Program-made: the position numbers and the translations under genes
The notes under the pieces: generated by a model
What the model was told of the DNA's origin: nothing
The model's database searches: none
What the model saw: the letters and a program-made list of their open reading frames with translations, nothing else
Shown here: positions 32,746 through 41,147 of the stretch, piece after piece
Position numbering within the stretch: the stretch's first letter is position 1
Layout: each line of letters begins with the position of its first letter
From: Neorhodopirellula pilleata
GTDB taxonomy: Bacteria; Planctomycetota; Planctomycetia; Pirellulales; Pirellulaceae
Assembly (NCBI RefSeq): GCF_007859915.1
Contig: NZ_SJPM01000022.1
Coordinates: 1 to 64,000, forward strand
DNA length: 64,000 nt
Direction of reading: 5' to 3'

Positions 32746-34712
32746 GGGGCTTCCGCTGACAACAAGTCGTTGAGTTGCGATTGAACCTCGGGCCACTGTG
32801 GTCTTAGTTGAAGTGCTCTCTGAAAATGCACGATCGCCGATTCTGGATTTCCTGCCTTTTGCATGAGATCGCCGGCGATGGCTCTGGCGAGTGGGGATTG
32901 GTCGTGAATGCGGAAGGCGACTTCCAGGTCGGCGGCCGCTTCATCGATTCGGCCGAGTTGCATCAGCGCGAGGGCGTGATTGATGTGGTGGGACGCGTAC
33001 TCTTCGCGAGTACTCGGAGGATAAAATCGGTTGGCGAAATCTTCCTGCGTTGGGTCTCCGGCGATCGATCGTTGCAAGACCTGAGTGGCCTCCACGGCCC
33101 GGTTCGCTTTGACGAGTTCTTCACCGATGCGGCCGAGGATGATCGAGGTCGGCAATGCACGCTGTTGCGCCGACGCGAGAGCGTCGACATAAAGTTGCAT
33201 CAACGCTTCGGAAGAGATCTCTTCAGTCGCGGTGTTGACGAGGTTTTGTGCCGCTCGCGGGTTGGCCGGGTTTTCAATCAACGAGCGATACCACAACCGG
33301 GAACCCGATTGATAGTCGTGAGCCCGAGACCAAGTTCCCCAACTGAACAACATCACGATCGGAAGACTCGAGATCGCGACCCATCGAACCGGGCGGTGAA
33401 TTCGATTGGTCATTGGCAGGCCGGAATGACGGAGCCTTCGGGCCAGCAACCTCGCCCCAAATACGCTCCCTGTCACGATGCAAGCGAGAGGCAGATACAT
33501 GCGATGTTCGACGAGTAAATCCGCCGTCGGGATGAACGAGGAAGTTGGGGCGAGGATGAACAGCGGTGCAAGGAGGAAAAACGCGAGCTTCCAATAGCCG
33601 AAGTAACCCGCGACAAATCCACTTATCACAACAGCCAATGCCGACATGATCTGCGGCAAAAACTGAACCCATGGTTGAGGCACTGTCAGACCGTGGTCGA
33701 TATTCAGACCGATCGGGAACAGAGACATGCCGAGATACCGGAAGACGATGTCGGCTTGAGCGGCGATATGAGGTAACGCTGGAGGGGCGTCCCCACCAAA
33801 GCCGACGTTGGCATCGCCACGAAGTAACCCAGGCAATAGCGTGACGACGGCCACGACGCTTGCGGCGAGCGGAACGCCGTAGAGCCAACCGCGTCGCTTC
33901 CAAACCATTCTCCAGTCAGCGGCAAGGAAAGCACGATCGAACAAGGGGCCCACGGCGAGTGCGGTCACCATCACGGTTTTGGACCATAGTCCGATCACGA
34001 AGAAAATGCCGGCCACAATCAGCCAGCGACGCTGTTCACTTTGTTGATGCCAAACGAGCATCAGCAGAAACACGATGAAGCAAAGCCCCATCAACGATTC
34101 GCATCTTTGGATAATGTAGGCGACCGCTTGCGTGTTGAGCGGATGAACTGCCCACAACAGTGCGACTAAACATGCCAACGCAGTCGCGTCGCGGTTGGTC
34201 GATGGATTCGTTTCACTTCGCTCCTCGTCGTCGACTGATAGGGAGAACCGGGCGACCGATTGAACGAGCACAAACAATAGGATCGCGGTGAGGATATGGA
34301 TCAGCACGTTCCCGATGCGATGAACCGAAGGCGACTCACCGAACAAAGCCCGCTCGAGGGCAAATGTCGCCATCACGACGGGACGTGTTTCGGCTCGCGT
34401 CCAACTCAGACTCGGCGGAAACGCGTCGAGTGTCGAGTTGCCACGAAGATGACCGATATCGTCGTAAACATAGGGTCCGACAAACGAAGGCGAGTACAGG
34501 AATAGGACAAGAAAAGAGAGAACGACAGCGAAGGCTGTGCCGATCGTTTTGCTTAGAGCGCGTTCCTGAGTCGCGGTTGCGACGGGCGCGGTGGACTGAT
34601 GCGGAAGGGCTACGCCCAAGCTACTGGTCGCGCTATCTTGGCGTTCCGGGCTTAACGGTAGACTAGACAAAACGAACGGGAAACGTGAAGGGATTAGTAG
34701 CCGGAATCGCAA
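32742..34712 (-). CDS. multi-pass membrane protein with TPR tail, TMTC/glycosyltransferase-C-like
   Basis: A protein of up to 656 residues with about ten membrane helices. After the first helix comes G-P-Y-V-Y-D-D-I-G-H-L, the D-D motif of GT-C glycosyltransferases and TMTC proteins that use a lipid-linked sugar. The C-terminal 150 residues form TPR-like helices (A-L-A-L-M-Q-L-G-R-I-D-E-A-A-A-D-L-E, A-I-V-H-F-Q-R-A-L-Q-L). No ATG precedes the first helix; TTG codons at 34712 or 34619 must serve, and the repeat at 34688-34711 forms the first few codons, so the original start may have been lost. It probably glycosylates exported proteins or surface polymers. Confidence 0.8.
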   Translation of the reverse strand: MRFRLLIPSRFPFVLSSLPLSPERQDSATSSLGVALPHQSTAPVATATQERALSKTIGTAFAVVLSFLVLFLYSPSFVGPYVYDDIGHLRGNSTLDAFPPSLSWTRAETRPVVMATFALERALFGESPSVHRIGNVLIHILTAILLFVLVQSVARFSLSVDDEERSETNPSTNRDATALACLVALLWAVHPLNTQAVAYIIQRCESLMGLCFIVFLLMLVWHQQSEQRRWLIVAGIFFVIGLWSKTVMVTALAVGPLFDRAFLAADWRMVWKRRGWLYGVPLAASVVAVVTLLPGLLRGDANVGFGGDAPPALPHIAAQADIVFRYLGMSLFPIGLNIDHGLTVPQPWVQFLPQIMSALAVVISGFVAGYFGYWKLAFFLLAPLFILAPTSSFIPTADLLVEHRMYLPLACIVTGSVFGARLLARRLRHSGLPMTNRIHRPVRWVAISSLPIVMLFSWGTWSRAHDYQSGSRLWYRSLIENPANPRAAQNLVNTATEEISSEALMQLYVDALASAQQRALPTSIILGRIGEELVKANRAVEATQVLQRSIAGDPTQEDFANRFYPPSTREEYASHHINHALALMQLGRIDEAAADLEVAFRIHDQSPLARAIAGDLMQKAGNPESAIVHFQRALQLRPQWPEVQSQLNDLLSAEAP

Positions 34713-34769
34713 GATTTCGGTATCCGCGCAAGGGCATTGAACGCAAGCGAGAGCCGCAAAAGAGACAGT

Positions 34770-34890
34770 CTAGTATTCCAGCTCACCTTGTTTTTCGGGT
34801 AGACCGTAGTGGATCTTGTTAAAGATCCCATGCTGAAAGGATCTTTAACAAGATCCACTACCCGAAAATTGAACTGCAGAGGAATACTAG
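34770..34890. repeat. 121-bp inverted-repeat element with GTAGTGGATC core
   Basis: Outer arms CTAGTATTCC/GGAATACTAG and inner arms TTTTCGGGTAG/CTACCCGAAAA flank a perfect 23-base core palindrome (34806-34828 with 34839-34861: GTAGTGGATCTTGTTAAAGATC and on). The same core occurs at 38436-38491 and 41878-41933. Size, terminal arms and lack of coding sequence suggest a MITE-like element. Confidence 0.75.
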
Positions 34891-35272
34891 TGCTTTGTCT
34901 AGATTCAACTTGAGGGTTGGCAACATTAGCCGTTTGGACGCTAGCCCCGGTTTTTGCGACGGAACCGTGGCTAGCGGGCTGTTGATCTAATCCGAATCGA
35001 AACCCGAAGCGTGAGTTTTGAAGTTGCGCTTTTTTCGTAACCCGATGCGTAAGCGAGGGATTATTGATATTGACTCATTCCTCGCTCACGCTTCGGGTTA
35101 CGAAAAACCAATGCCACAAGTAAAAGCGCAACTTCAAAAAGCGTGAGCGAGGGATACCTACAAAGGATTTAATGGCGATCAATCCCTCGCTGACGCTTCG
35201 GGTTACGATTAAATCAACACGCCGCTAGCGCCAAAACGGCTAATCCAAAGATTAAAGTTGGACAAAGCACTA
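34889..35272. repeat. 384-bp nested palindrome element
   Basis: Arms pair in order from outside in: TAGTGCTTTGTC/GACAAAGCACTA, then AGCCGTTT/AAACGGCT, then the GCTAGCGGGCTGTTGAT-type block, AACCCGAAGCGTGAG, GTTTTGAAGTTGCGCTTTT and finally CGTAACCCGATGCGTAAGCGAG. The whole element could fold into one long hairpin with bulges. It overlaps the end of the preceding 121-bp element by two bases. Confidence 0.8.
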
Positions 35273-35576
35273 GAAGCTGGACTAGCCTCCAGCCGCGCGG
35301 ACTTCGTCTACTTGGGTGACACTTTTAATTTTGTGTCAACCATGGCGTGGTGCTGGATTCGTGGCCTGAAACCTAGAAAGTTTCGAGCGGCCGTGGTAGC
35401 TGGACTCGCAAGAGTTCAGCGGATTTCGAGGGGACACCGAAGTCTTCCGACTCCGGTTAGTGCTTTGTCAAAATACAAAATTAGGCTTAGTGAAGTGAGC
35501 CGACGGCGCCAGCCGCGGGCATTGCTCGACACCCGACGTTAGCGGGCTGCTGTTTTAGTGCACGTTTGGGCGTTTT

Positions 35577-35642
35577 CGTTTAACGGCAAGCCGCAGGCGC
35601 CTGCGTTTTCAATCTCTGTCGCCTGCGGCTTGCCGTTAAACG
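35577..35642. repeat. 23-bp perfect hairpin
   Basis: Arms 35577-35599 and 35620-35642 are exact reverse complements (CGTTTAACGGCAAGCCGCAG and on) around a 20-base loop. It differs in sequence from the other palindrome families here. The rest of 35273-35769 holds one GTAGCTGGACTC repeat copy (35396-35418), a stray AGTGCTTTGTC arm at 35460, and no gene. Confidence 0.75.
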
Positions 35643-35769
35643 ATTCAATCAACAGGTCGCTACGCGTTCGGTTCACCCTAAAATTCAATATTGATGGATC
35701 ACTCGTTTCTTGTTTTGTTAAGTGCGGGCAAGCCAACGTCGGCGAAGGCCGTTGCGGCGGTTCACCGAG

Positions 35770-36114
35770 CTAACTTTGGGATAAATCTTTGACGGGGTTT
35801 TGGAGGGTTTGGGATCGAGCCAATTCGACGATCGATCGCTGGAGTCTTTGGTGCTGAGTTTGCATGTGCAGCCAGGCGACCGAGGCGACGATCATGAATA
35901 TGTAAACGATTAGGTCGACGCCGCGACCGATCCCGACCAGGATGGCCAACTTGCTAGTGACGTTTGGAAACAAGGTCAAAAGAATTGCGCCTGCCCAAAG
36001 TAAGATGCGGGCCAAACGGACCGTTCGCCGAATTCGGCCCGATCGCATTCCATGGATCTCCAGGAGCAAAAATACGCTCAGGAGGGGAACAACGATCCAC
36101 TGGAAGAGAGTCAT
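35770..36114 (-). CDS. DUF2304 membrane protein
   Basis: A protein of about 114 residues from the ATG at 36114; an alternative ATG at 36159 would add 15 residues. It has three membrane helices (F-Q-W-I-V-V-P-L-L-S-V-F, I-L-L-W-A-G-A-I-L-L-T-L-F-P, V-Y-I-F-M-I-V-A-S-V-A) and then a helical tail with Q-H-Q-R-L-Q-R-S-I-V-E-L-A-R. This is the DUF2304 family, regularly encoded beside GT2 polyprenyl-phosphate sugar transferases. The upstream gene is such a transferase. The protein probably works with it at the membrane. Confidence 0.8.
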   Translation of the reverse strand: MTLFQWIVVPLLSVFLLLEIHGMRSGRIRRTVRLARILLWAGAILLTLFPNVTSKLAILVGIGRGVDLIVYIFMIVASVAWLHMQTQHQRLQRSIVELARSQTLQNPVKDLSQS

Positions 36115-36172
36115 GGCAGGCTGGATGGCTTGAGGATTAACTTGGCAGAAACCGGACATAGTGATCAAGGTG

Positions 36173-36928
36173 CTATCTTACCAAACGCCCCAGCATCAAT
36201 TGCCCCGCGATCCGAATCGCGTCCCAGCCTGATTGGCCCTTGGCGAGCGTTTCCTCGGTGTACCGGATCGTCACGGGAGCCTCCACCCAGCGTAGTCCGC
36301 GTCGGGCGATTTCTTCAAGGATCTCGGACGCATGGGCCATCCGCGGGTGACGGATGCGAACCTGCATCGCCGCCTCGCGCGTAAATGCTCGAAATCCGTT
36401 GTGGGTGTCGGTGACCGACAAACGGGTCGTCAATCGCGTGTACCAAGTCGCGGCGACCAGCAACGCGTGACGCGATGCGGGCATCTTGATCGTGCCGCCC
36501 AGGAAACGCGAGCCGAGCACCACGTCGGCGACTCCGTTTCGAAGCGGCTCGAGCAGTCGTTCGATCTCACGGGCGTCGTGTTGGCCGTCGCCGTCGAACG
36601 TGACCAAGACTTCAGCACCTCGGGAAAGTGCGTAATCGATACCGGTTTGAATTGCCGCACCTTGGCCGCAATTGATCGGGTGACGCAGGACATGAACGGG
36701 CCATCTCGCGGCCGCCTCGGCAGTGTCGTCTTTGGAGCCGTCATCGACGACGACGACTTGATAGTCGCCCGCCTGGCAAAGCTTATTGAGCGTATTGCCG
36801 AGCCGGGTTGCCTCGTTGTAAGCGGGGACGATGATCCAGGTGGTTGACCGCGAGATTTTGGACGTGGCGGGGGGGGCGACGCTGGGCTGCGTGCGAGGAT
36901 TTTCGGTCGGGGAGATCGTCGGTGTCAT
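36173..36928 (-). CDS. GT2 glycosyltransferase (DPM1-like)
   Basis: A 251-residue protein from the ATG at 36928. The GT-A fold motifs are clear: I-I-V-P-A-Y-N-E-A, V-V-V-D-D-G-S-K-D-D-T, T-F-D-G-D-G-Q-H-D and S-R-F-L-G-G. It resembles dolichyl- or polyprenyl-phosphate mannose/glucose synthases, which load a sugar onto a lipid carrier at the cytoplasmic face. The lipid-linked sugar could be the donor for the TMTC-like protein encoded at 32742-34712. It is followed directly by the DUF2304 gene. Confidence 0.9.
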   Translation of the reverse strand: MTPTISPTENPRTQPSVAPPATSKISRSTTWIIVPAYNEATRLGNTLNKLCQAGDYQVVVVDDGSKDDTAEAAARWPVHVLRHPINCGQGAAIQTGIDYALSRGAEVLVTFDGDGQHDAREIERLLEPLRNGVADVVLGSRFLGGTIKMPASRHALLVAATWYTRLTTRLSVTDTHNGFRAFTREAAMQVRIRHPRMAHASEILEEIARRGLRWVEAPVTIRYTEETLAKGQSGWDAIRIAGQLMLGRLVR

Positions 36929-37110
36929 GCGATAAAGGATGACGATGCCGGTCAAAACAGCAAGTCAAACGGGATGAAGGTTTCATGAACCTTAGCCGGG
37001 GTGGTTGGCGGTTGGCGATTGGCTTTTAGCGGTTGGCGGTGGGCGTTTGGTTAACCGCCGCTAACGCGGTGCGGCTGATTGAGTTAGACGGGCAAATGTC
37101 ACCTGACGAG

Positions 37111-37290
37111 CCTAGCGGCCAATCGCGTTTATGCCGGGTGTTCGTCGCAAAGCCTCCTCCACCCAGCCTACCTCTTGTAGGCTGGGTCGCAGCCGCTTCG
37201 GCGCAGACCCGGCAGGTTTGATATTGAGCCAACCGCCAATCGCCCTTTTTAACGACGATCGCAAAAAACTTGCTTACAATGCGGCAAACC
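37111..37290 (+). repeat. 180-bp repeat preceding a Uma2 gene (copy 1)
   Basis: From CTAGCGGCCAATCGCGTTTA to GCTTACAATGC it matches 40804-40996, with the inverted repeat ACCCAGCCTAC/GTAGGCTGGGT inside. It forms the leader of the Uma2 gene at 37361. The stretch before it (36960-37110) contains short GGTTGGCG repeats near 37005-37048 and no gene. Confidence 0.75.
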
Positions 37291-37360
37291 ATTCTGTTTC
37301 TCGTCATGAACGGAATGACATTTTGCGGCGTTTGTTTTTCACATCTCACAGGCGTTCCCC

Positions 37361-37993
37361 ATGAGCACGGCGAATCCGCTTCACGAAAACCTTCCTTCCC
37401 AAACCGGAGTTTTACCAGGTGATGCGATGCCGGTAACGCTGCCGATCTCGATCCAGCAGTACGCGGACTTGGTCGATCACGGCCACTTTGAAGGCCGTGT
37501 GGGACAAATCGAACTCATCAACGGCAGGATTATCCGGACGAATCCTCAAGGCCCCGAGCACGCGGATCCGATCGACATTCTGAGTGAATGGTGCATCGAA
37601 CAGGCGGAAAGACAGTTTCGCATTCGTGTCGAGAAACCCATCGTGCTACCCAGTTCTATCAGTGTGCCTGAACCTGATATCGCTTGGGTTAAGCGGCGAT
37701 CGTATGCTCGTCAACATCCCGGCCCAGAAGACATTTTTCTATTGATCGAAGCGAGTCTCACAATCGCCCGGTTTGACGCCAACGAGAAATGCGAAATCTA
37801 TGCTCGCGACGGTGTTCCCGAGTACTGGCACATCAACGTCCCACGTCGTGAGATCCGTGTTTACCGCGATCCGCAAGCGGGCACGTACCGGACGCTATCG
37901 ACTCATACCGCCGACGAGTCCATTTCTCCGATCTGCTTGCCGGCTGCGGTCTTGCCGATAGCGATGTTGTTCGAGGATGCGTCGCCGCTTTGA
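37361..37993 (+). CDS. Uma2-family putative endonuclease
   Basis: A 210-residue Uma2 (DUF820) protein. Core motifs are G-Q-I-E-L-I-N-G-R-I, V-P-E-P-D-I-A-W-V-K, I-F-L-L-I-E-A-S and, after E-K-C-E-I-Y-A-R-D-G-V, P-E-Y-W-H-I-N. The acidic residues and the following Lys-bearing helix fit the PD-(D/E)xK nuclease core. Its leader region and its last 20 codons recur at 40804-41073 as a ruined copy. No partner gene is adjacent. Biological role unknown. Confidence 0.85.
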   Translation: MSTANPLHENLPSQTGVLPGDAMPVTLPISIQQYADLVDHGHFEGRVGQIELINGRIIRTNPQGPEHADPIDILSEWCIEQAERQFRIRVEKPIVLPSSISVPEPDIAWVKRRSYARQHPGPEDIFLLIEASLTIARFDANEKCEIYARDGVPEYWHINVPRREIRVYRDPQAGTYRTLSTHTADESISPICLPAAVLPIAMLFEDASPL

Positions 37994-38025
37994 TTTCATG
38001 GCAGACGTTTGTCGCGGGAATCGCA

Positions 38026-38156
38026 CGCTATCGGGCTGTTGATTTAGTCCTCATCGAAACCCGAAGCGTGAGCGAGGGATACATACAAAGGACTTAATGG
38101 TGATGAATCCCTCGCTAACGCTTCGGGTTACGATTAAATCAACACGTCGCTATCGC
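38026..38156. repeat. 131-bp nested palindrome element
   Basis: Outer arms around CGCTATCGGGCTGTTGATTTA and TAAATCAACACGTCGCTATCG enclose inner arms of the AACCCGAAGCGTGAGCGAGGG type. It is the shorter form of the nested family. Confidence 0.8.
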
Positions 38157-38192
38157 GTTGCGGCTGATTGGGTGGTTTCAGTGGGACCCGTT

Positions 38193-38625
38193 TTATGCGT
38201 TCATCACTCGGGTGACGTCGACGGCGAGGTTGGGCAGTCGTCGGCCGCTGGCGATTTCGCCGGTGTGATAAACGCCGAGTTCGACGTAGTCGTTCTCTCG
38301 CAATACGAGCACGGTGATCTTGGCTTCTTGCGGGTCGACAATCCAGTATTCGGAAACACCGGCTTTGGCGTAGTCGGTGCGTTTGTCTTCTTAAGGGGGC
38401 AAGTGGTCTGTTACAGCTAAAAACTAGGGTTGGCTGTAGTGGATCTTGTTAAAGATCCGACCGCTACAGGATCTTTAACAAGATCCACTACCCTAACTTT
38501 TAGCTGTCCCAGACCACTAGCGCGGCGATACCGGGAGCCGGTCGGGCGCGAATGCGCTGCGCGTCGAGGTGCCCCAGATCGGCGAGTCGATCGGCAAATG
38601 TTTCACTGACGGTGGCGTGGGACAT
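38193..38625 (-). pseudogene. Uma2-family gene interrupted by a MITE-like element
   Basis: Reading leftward from 38625, M-S-H-A-T-V-S-E-T-F-A-D-R-L-A-D-L-G matches the start of the Uma2 gene at 31538. From about 38395 to 38193 the C-terminal part appears (D-Y-A-K-A-G-V-S-E-Y-W-I-V-D-P-Q-E), very close to the gene at 41148-41807. Between them lies the 117-bp element at 38402-38518, and the roughly 90 codons of the middle are missing. So an insertion accompanied by deletion destroyed the gene. Confidence 0.8.
38402..38518. repeat. 117-bp inverted-repeat element inside a Uma2 pseudogene
   Basis: Arms AGTGGTCTG...CAGCTAAAAACTAGGGT and ACCCTAACTTTTAGCTG...CAGACCACT enclose the same 23-base core palindrome (38436-38458 with 38469-38491) as the element at 34770-34890. 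The outer arms differ between the two elements. Confidence 0.8.
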
Positions 38626-38816
38626 CGTGAGAGCTTTTAGGCGTTAGCGTTTGACCCATTCTAACCAACGAAGCAATCACGTGGTGGGTGAGGGATTTGC
38701 GAAGGCGAGTCTGCAGGATGTCTGTCTGGCAGAAGTTTGGTCTGGGAGAAAGGTGGTATTCAGGAAACGGAGGATTGATGGAGTTATAGTCGTGGCGTTC
38801 ACCGAGAAGCGTCGGT

Positions 38817-39128
38817 TTATTCAGTCGCAATCGCCGACTGGGGCCGCATTGCCTGGCGCCTGCGCAGAACTTCTTGGCGTATTTCGGGACAAAGCTTTTG
38901 GAATTGCAGCAACCGGTCGGCGCAGAGCCAGTCAAGTTCGGGCTGCGTGGCGTCCGGGTGATCGCGTCGGATCCCGGCACGCATCGTCTGTCGTGTCAAT
39001 TCGGTCAACTCGAAGGACTTCATCAGCTTTTGCTCGGGCGTGAGCGATTGCAGGATCCGCAACCGCAACGCTAAGGCTTCGCGACCGGCAGCCGTCGAAT
39101 TGGCAATTTCAAGTTCGTGATCATGCAT
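38817..39128 (-). CDS. small helical partner of the nucleotidyltransferase
   Basis: A 103-residue protein from the ATG at 39128, which overlaps the preceding stop by eight bases. It is helical and contains L-T-P-E-Q-K-L-M-K-S-F-E-L-T-E-L-T-R-Q-T-M-R-A-G-I. Small proteins with the T-P-E-x-x-L-x-x-x-F-E-L-x-E-L core are often encoded next to nucleotidyltransferase-like genes such as the one upstream. The pair could be a toxin-antitoxin-like or modification unit; no activity is known to me. The stretch 38626-38816 holds no other gene. Confidence 0.65.
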   Translation of the reverse strand: MHDHELEIANSTAAGREALALRLRILQSLTPEQKLMKSFELTELTRQTMRAGIRRDHPDATQPELDWLCADRLLQFQKLCPEIRQEVLRRRQAMRPQSAIATE

Positions 39129-39699
39129 TACGATCATTTGTCTCGTTGTTGGTCTGAACGCTCGCTCGCAAATCAAGCCATATCTCGATCGTACCAGCGA
39201 TTTCGGCTTGCTGTCGCAGGTATCCATCATCCAGCGAGGCGCCGCGAATCCGCAAGATCTGGGTGATGTCCGTTCGCTGACGCTCCGAGCCTCCGCAAAG
39301 TTTATCCCAGGTAAGTTTTGCCAAGATGGTGTCTTCGGGAGAGGAAACGTCGACGGCGACTCCCATGATTTCTGCTGGCTGACGCCGATTCATCGCCAGT
39401 TGGCTGTGGGGGTCATCCTGCAAGAGGAAAAGATCCAACTTGTCGCCCGTTTGCAAGTCAATCACGTTCGCCATGCGACCTTCCCGCAAAGCTGATTTGC
39501 TGATGTAGTAACGCGTCGGTTCAAATCGTTCGGCCAATGCGTCGATCTTCGCCGGAGCCAAGTCGATCACCATGTCCACATCATGGGTCGATCTGGGCTC
39601 CCCGTGCAAACTGGATGCATGGGCACCCACGACCATGTGAGGGATGCCAAGCTCGTGCAGGATCCCGACGACCAATGCGAGTAAATCCGCCTGCGACAA
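39121..39699 (-). CDS. nucleotidyltransferase-fold protein (MNT/AbiEii-like)
   Basis: A 192-residue protein with the pol-beta-type motif V-G-A-H-A-S-S-L-H-G-E-P-R-S-T-H-D-V-D-M-V: G-x-x-A-x-x-x-x-G-x-x-R-x-T-x-D-x-D carries the two catalytic Asp residues that bind metal. A third acidic residue may lie in D-K-L-D-L-F. C-terminal S-P-E-D-T-I-L-A-K-L is also typical of this group. Such proteins transfer NMP or AMP to a protein or RNA target and often form pairs with a small neighbour; here the gene at 38817-39128 overlaps its end. Confidence 0.75.
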   Translation of the reverse strand: MSQADLLALVVGILHELGIPHMVVGAHASSLHGEPRSTHDVDMVIDLAPAKIDALAERFEPTRYYISKSALREGRMANVIDLQTGDKLDLFLLQDDPHSQLAMNRRQPAEIMGVAVDVSSPEDTILAKLTWDKLCGGSERQRTDITQILRIRGASLDDGYLRQQAEIAGTIEIWLDLRASVQTNNETNDRNA

Positions 39700-39836
39700 G
39701 GAATATCTACCGTGTTGAAGGTTAAGAACCTATCCGAGAACTGGGGCTAGTGCGGACATCTTATCCGAAGATCGGTTTGCCCCTATCTCGCAGAAGCCTT
39801 CGGTTAGGTATCTATTGGAGTTACGACACTTCATAG

Positions 39837-40636
39837 ACCACCAATCCGAGGCTTCGGGCGGTAGCAAAGTGTAAACGAAAACGACCTGCTCTGAAACGCC
39901 TCCGACGACAAGCCGTTGAAGTTGATTTCGATGGCGGAACGCTCACCTCCGACGGAGGACTCGTGCTGCTACGCGAAGTGGATCGCAGGCTCGATCCGAT
40001 TCGACGCATTGACCAAGCGATTCCCGATCCTCGCGATCCCATCTACACCGCCCATCGGCAAGCCGAGATCCTCACCAGTCGTATTTTCGGCATCGCTGCG
40101 GGCAACGAAGACGCCAACGACCACGATCAACTTCGGCACGATCCGGCGTTCCAAGTCGCTGCCGGACGTACCCCTGCACAAAACAATTACGGCGAAGAAC
40201 ATCAGCCTCTGGCGAGTCCTTGGACGCACTGCCGGTTTGAAAACCGCATCGACTCCAAGGTGATCTTTGATCTGCATGAAGTCCTCGTCGACACATTGCA
40301 CGGTTTACCGTGCCCGAGGTGAGATGGAGAACCGGATTAAAGAGCAGCAGTTGTGTCTGTTTGCCGATCGGACCAGTTGCACGCGGTTCATGGCCAATCA
40401 GTTTCGCTTGATGCTTTCGACGTTTGCGTATGTCTTGGTCGATGGTATTCGTCGTTTGGGTTTGTCCGGCAGCAAGGAAGCACGTTGGCGCGTGGACACG
40501 ATCCGTTTGAAGCTGATAAAGATCGCAGCGCGAGTCCGGGTGACGACTCGACGTGTCGTGTTTCATCTTCCGAGTCACTGTCCAAGCCAACTGATCGTCG
40601 AGCGTGTGCTGGTGCGTCTGTGCCGCAGCGGCTAGC
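39837..40636 (+). pseudogene. IS1380-family transposase remnant
   Basis: The frame from 39837 (no ATG) reads A-V-E-V-D-F-D-G-G-T-L-T-S-D-G-G-L-V-L-L-R-E-V-D-R-R, then G-N-E-D-A-N-D-H-D-Q-L-R-H-D-P, the front of an IS1380-type transposase. It stops at 40322. In the next frame from about 40305 the end of the same protein appears (R-G-E-M-E-N-R-I-K-E-Q-Q-L, then F-R-L-M-L-S-T-F-A-Y-V-L). The central 200-250 residues with most of the DDE core are missing. Terminal inverted repeats were not identified. Confidence 0.85.
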
Positions 40637-40803
40637 GGTGCCCATCGTCGAAAAAGCCGAGGACTCCAACTGAATTTTTGAGATGGGGGAGGGGGGCGGT
40701 CCGCGCTGATCGTCGAAGAAAATGCTCTACTATCCTGGGTCTCGCCGAATCGCCCTATCCCAAACCCAAATGAAATTCAAGACACTGCGGATGCAGTATC
40801 CGG

Positions 40804-40996
40804 GCTAGCGGCCAATCGCGTTTATGCCGGGTGTTCGTCGCAAAGCCTCCTTCACCCAGCCTACGGATGGCCAGCGTTCGTGGTTGGTAGGCTGGGTCGC
40901 AGTCGCTTCGGCGGAGACCCGGCAGGTTTGGTATTTAGCCAATCGCCAATGGCCCTTTTTTGCAACGATCGCAACGAACATGTTTACAATGCAGAA
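40804..40996 (+). repeat. 180-bp repeat (copy 2), leader of a lost Uma2 gene
   Basis: Matches 37111-37290 with about 25 extra bases inside the hairpin region (ACCCAGC-CTAC/GTAG-GCTGGGT). 40637-40803 holds no gene. Confidence 0.75.
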
Positions 40997-41001
40997 ATCC
41001 G

Positions 41002-41073
41002 ATCTGCTTGCCTTCGGCGGTCCTGCCGATTGGGATGCCGTTCGAGGATGCTTCGCTCAAGGTCGAATTTTGA
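41002..41073 (+). pseudogene. C-terminal scar of a Uma2-family gene
   Basis: The frame reads I-C-L-P-S-A-V-L-P-I-G-M-P-F-E-D-A-S-L and stops four codons later. The gene at 37361-37993 ends I-C-L-P-A-A-V-L-P-I-A-M-L-F-E-D-A-S-P-L, so this is the last 20 codons of a second copy, directly after a copy of its leader (40804-40996). The body between leader and tail has been deleted. Confidence 0.75.
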
Positions 41074-41147
41074 GGGAGTTTGGTAGCGGGACTCGCAAGA
41101 GTTCCGGGGGGGGGATGGGTGGAGAATCGGAATTCGTGTGAATCCGG

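Noticed and set aside
38603..38980. Open frame of 125 codons on the minus strand
   Set aside because: It overlaps the nucleotidyltransferase partner gene and the front of the Uma2 pseudogene in another frame, with no recognisable features.
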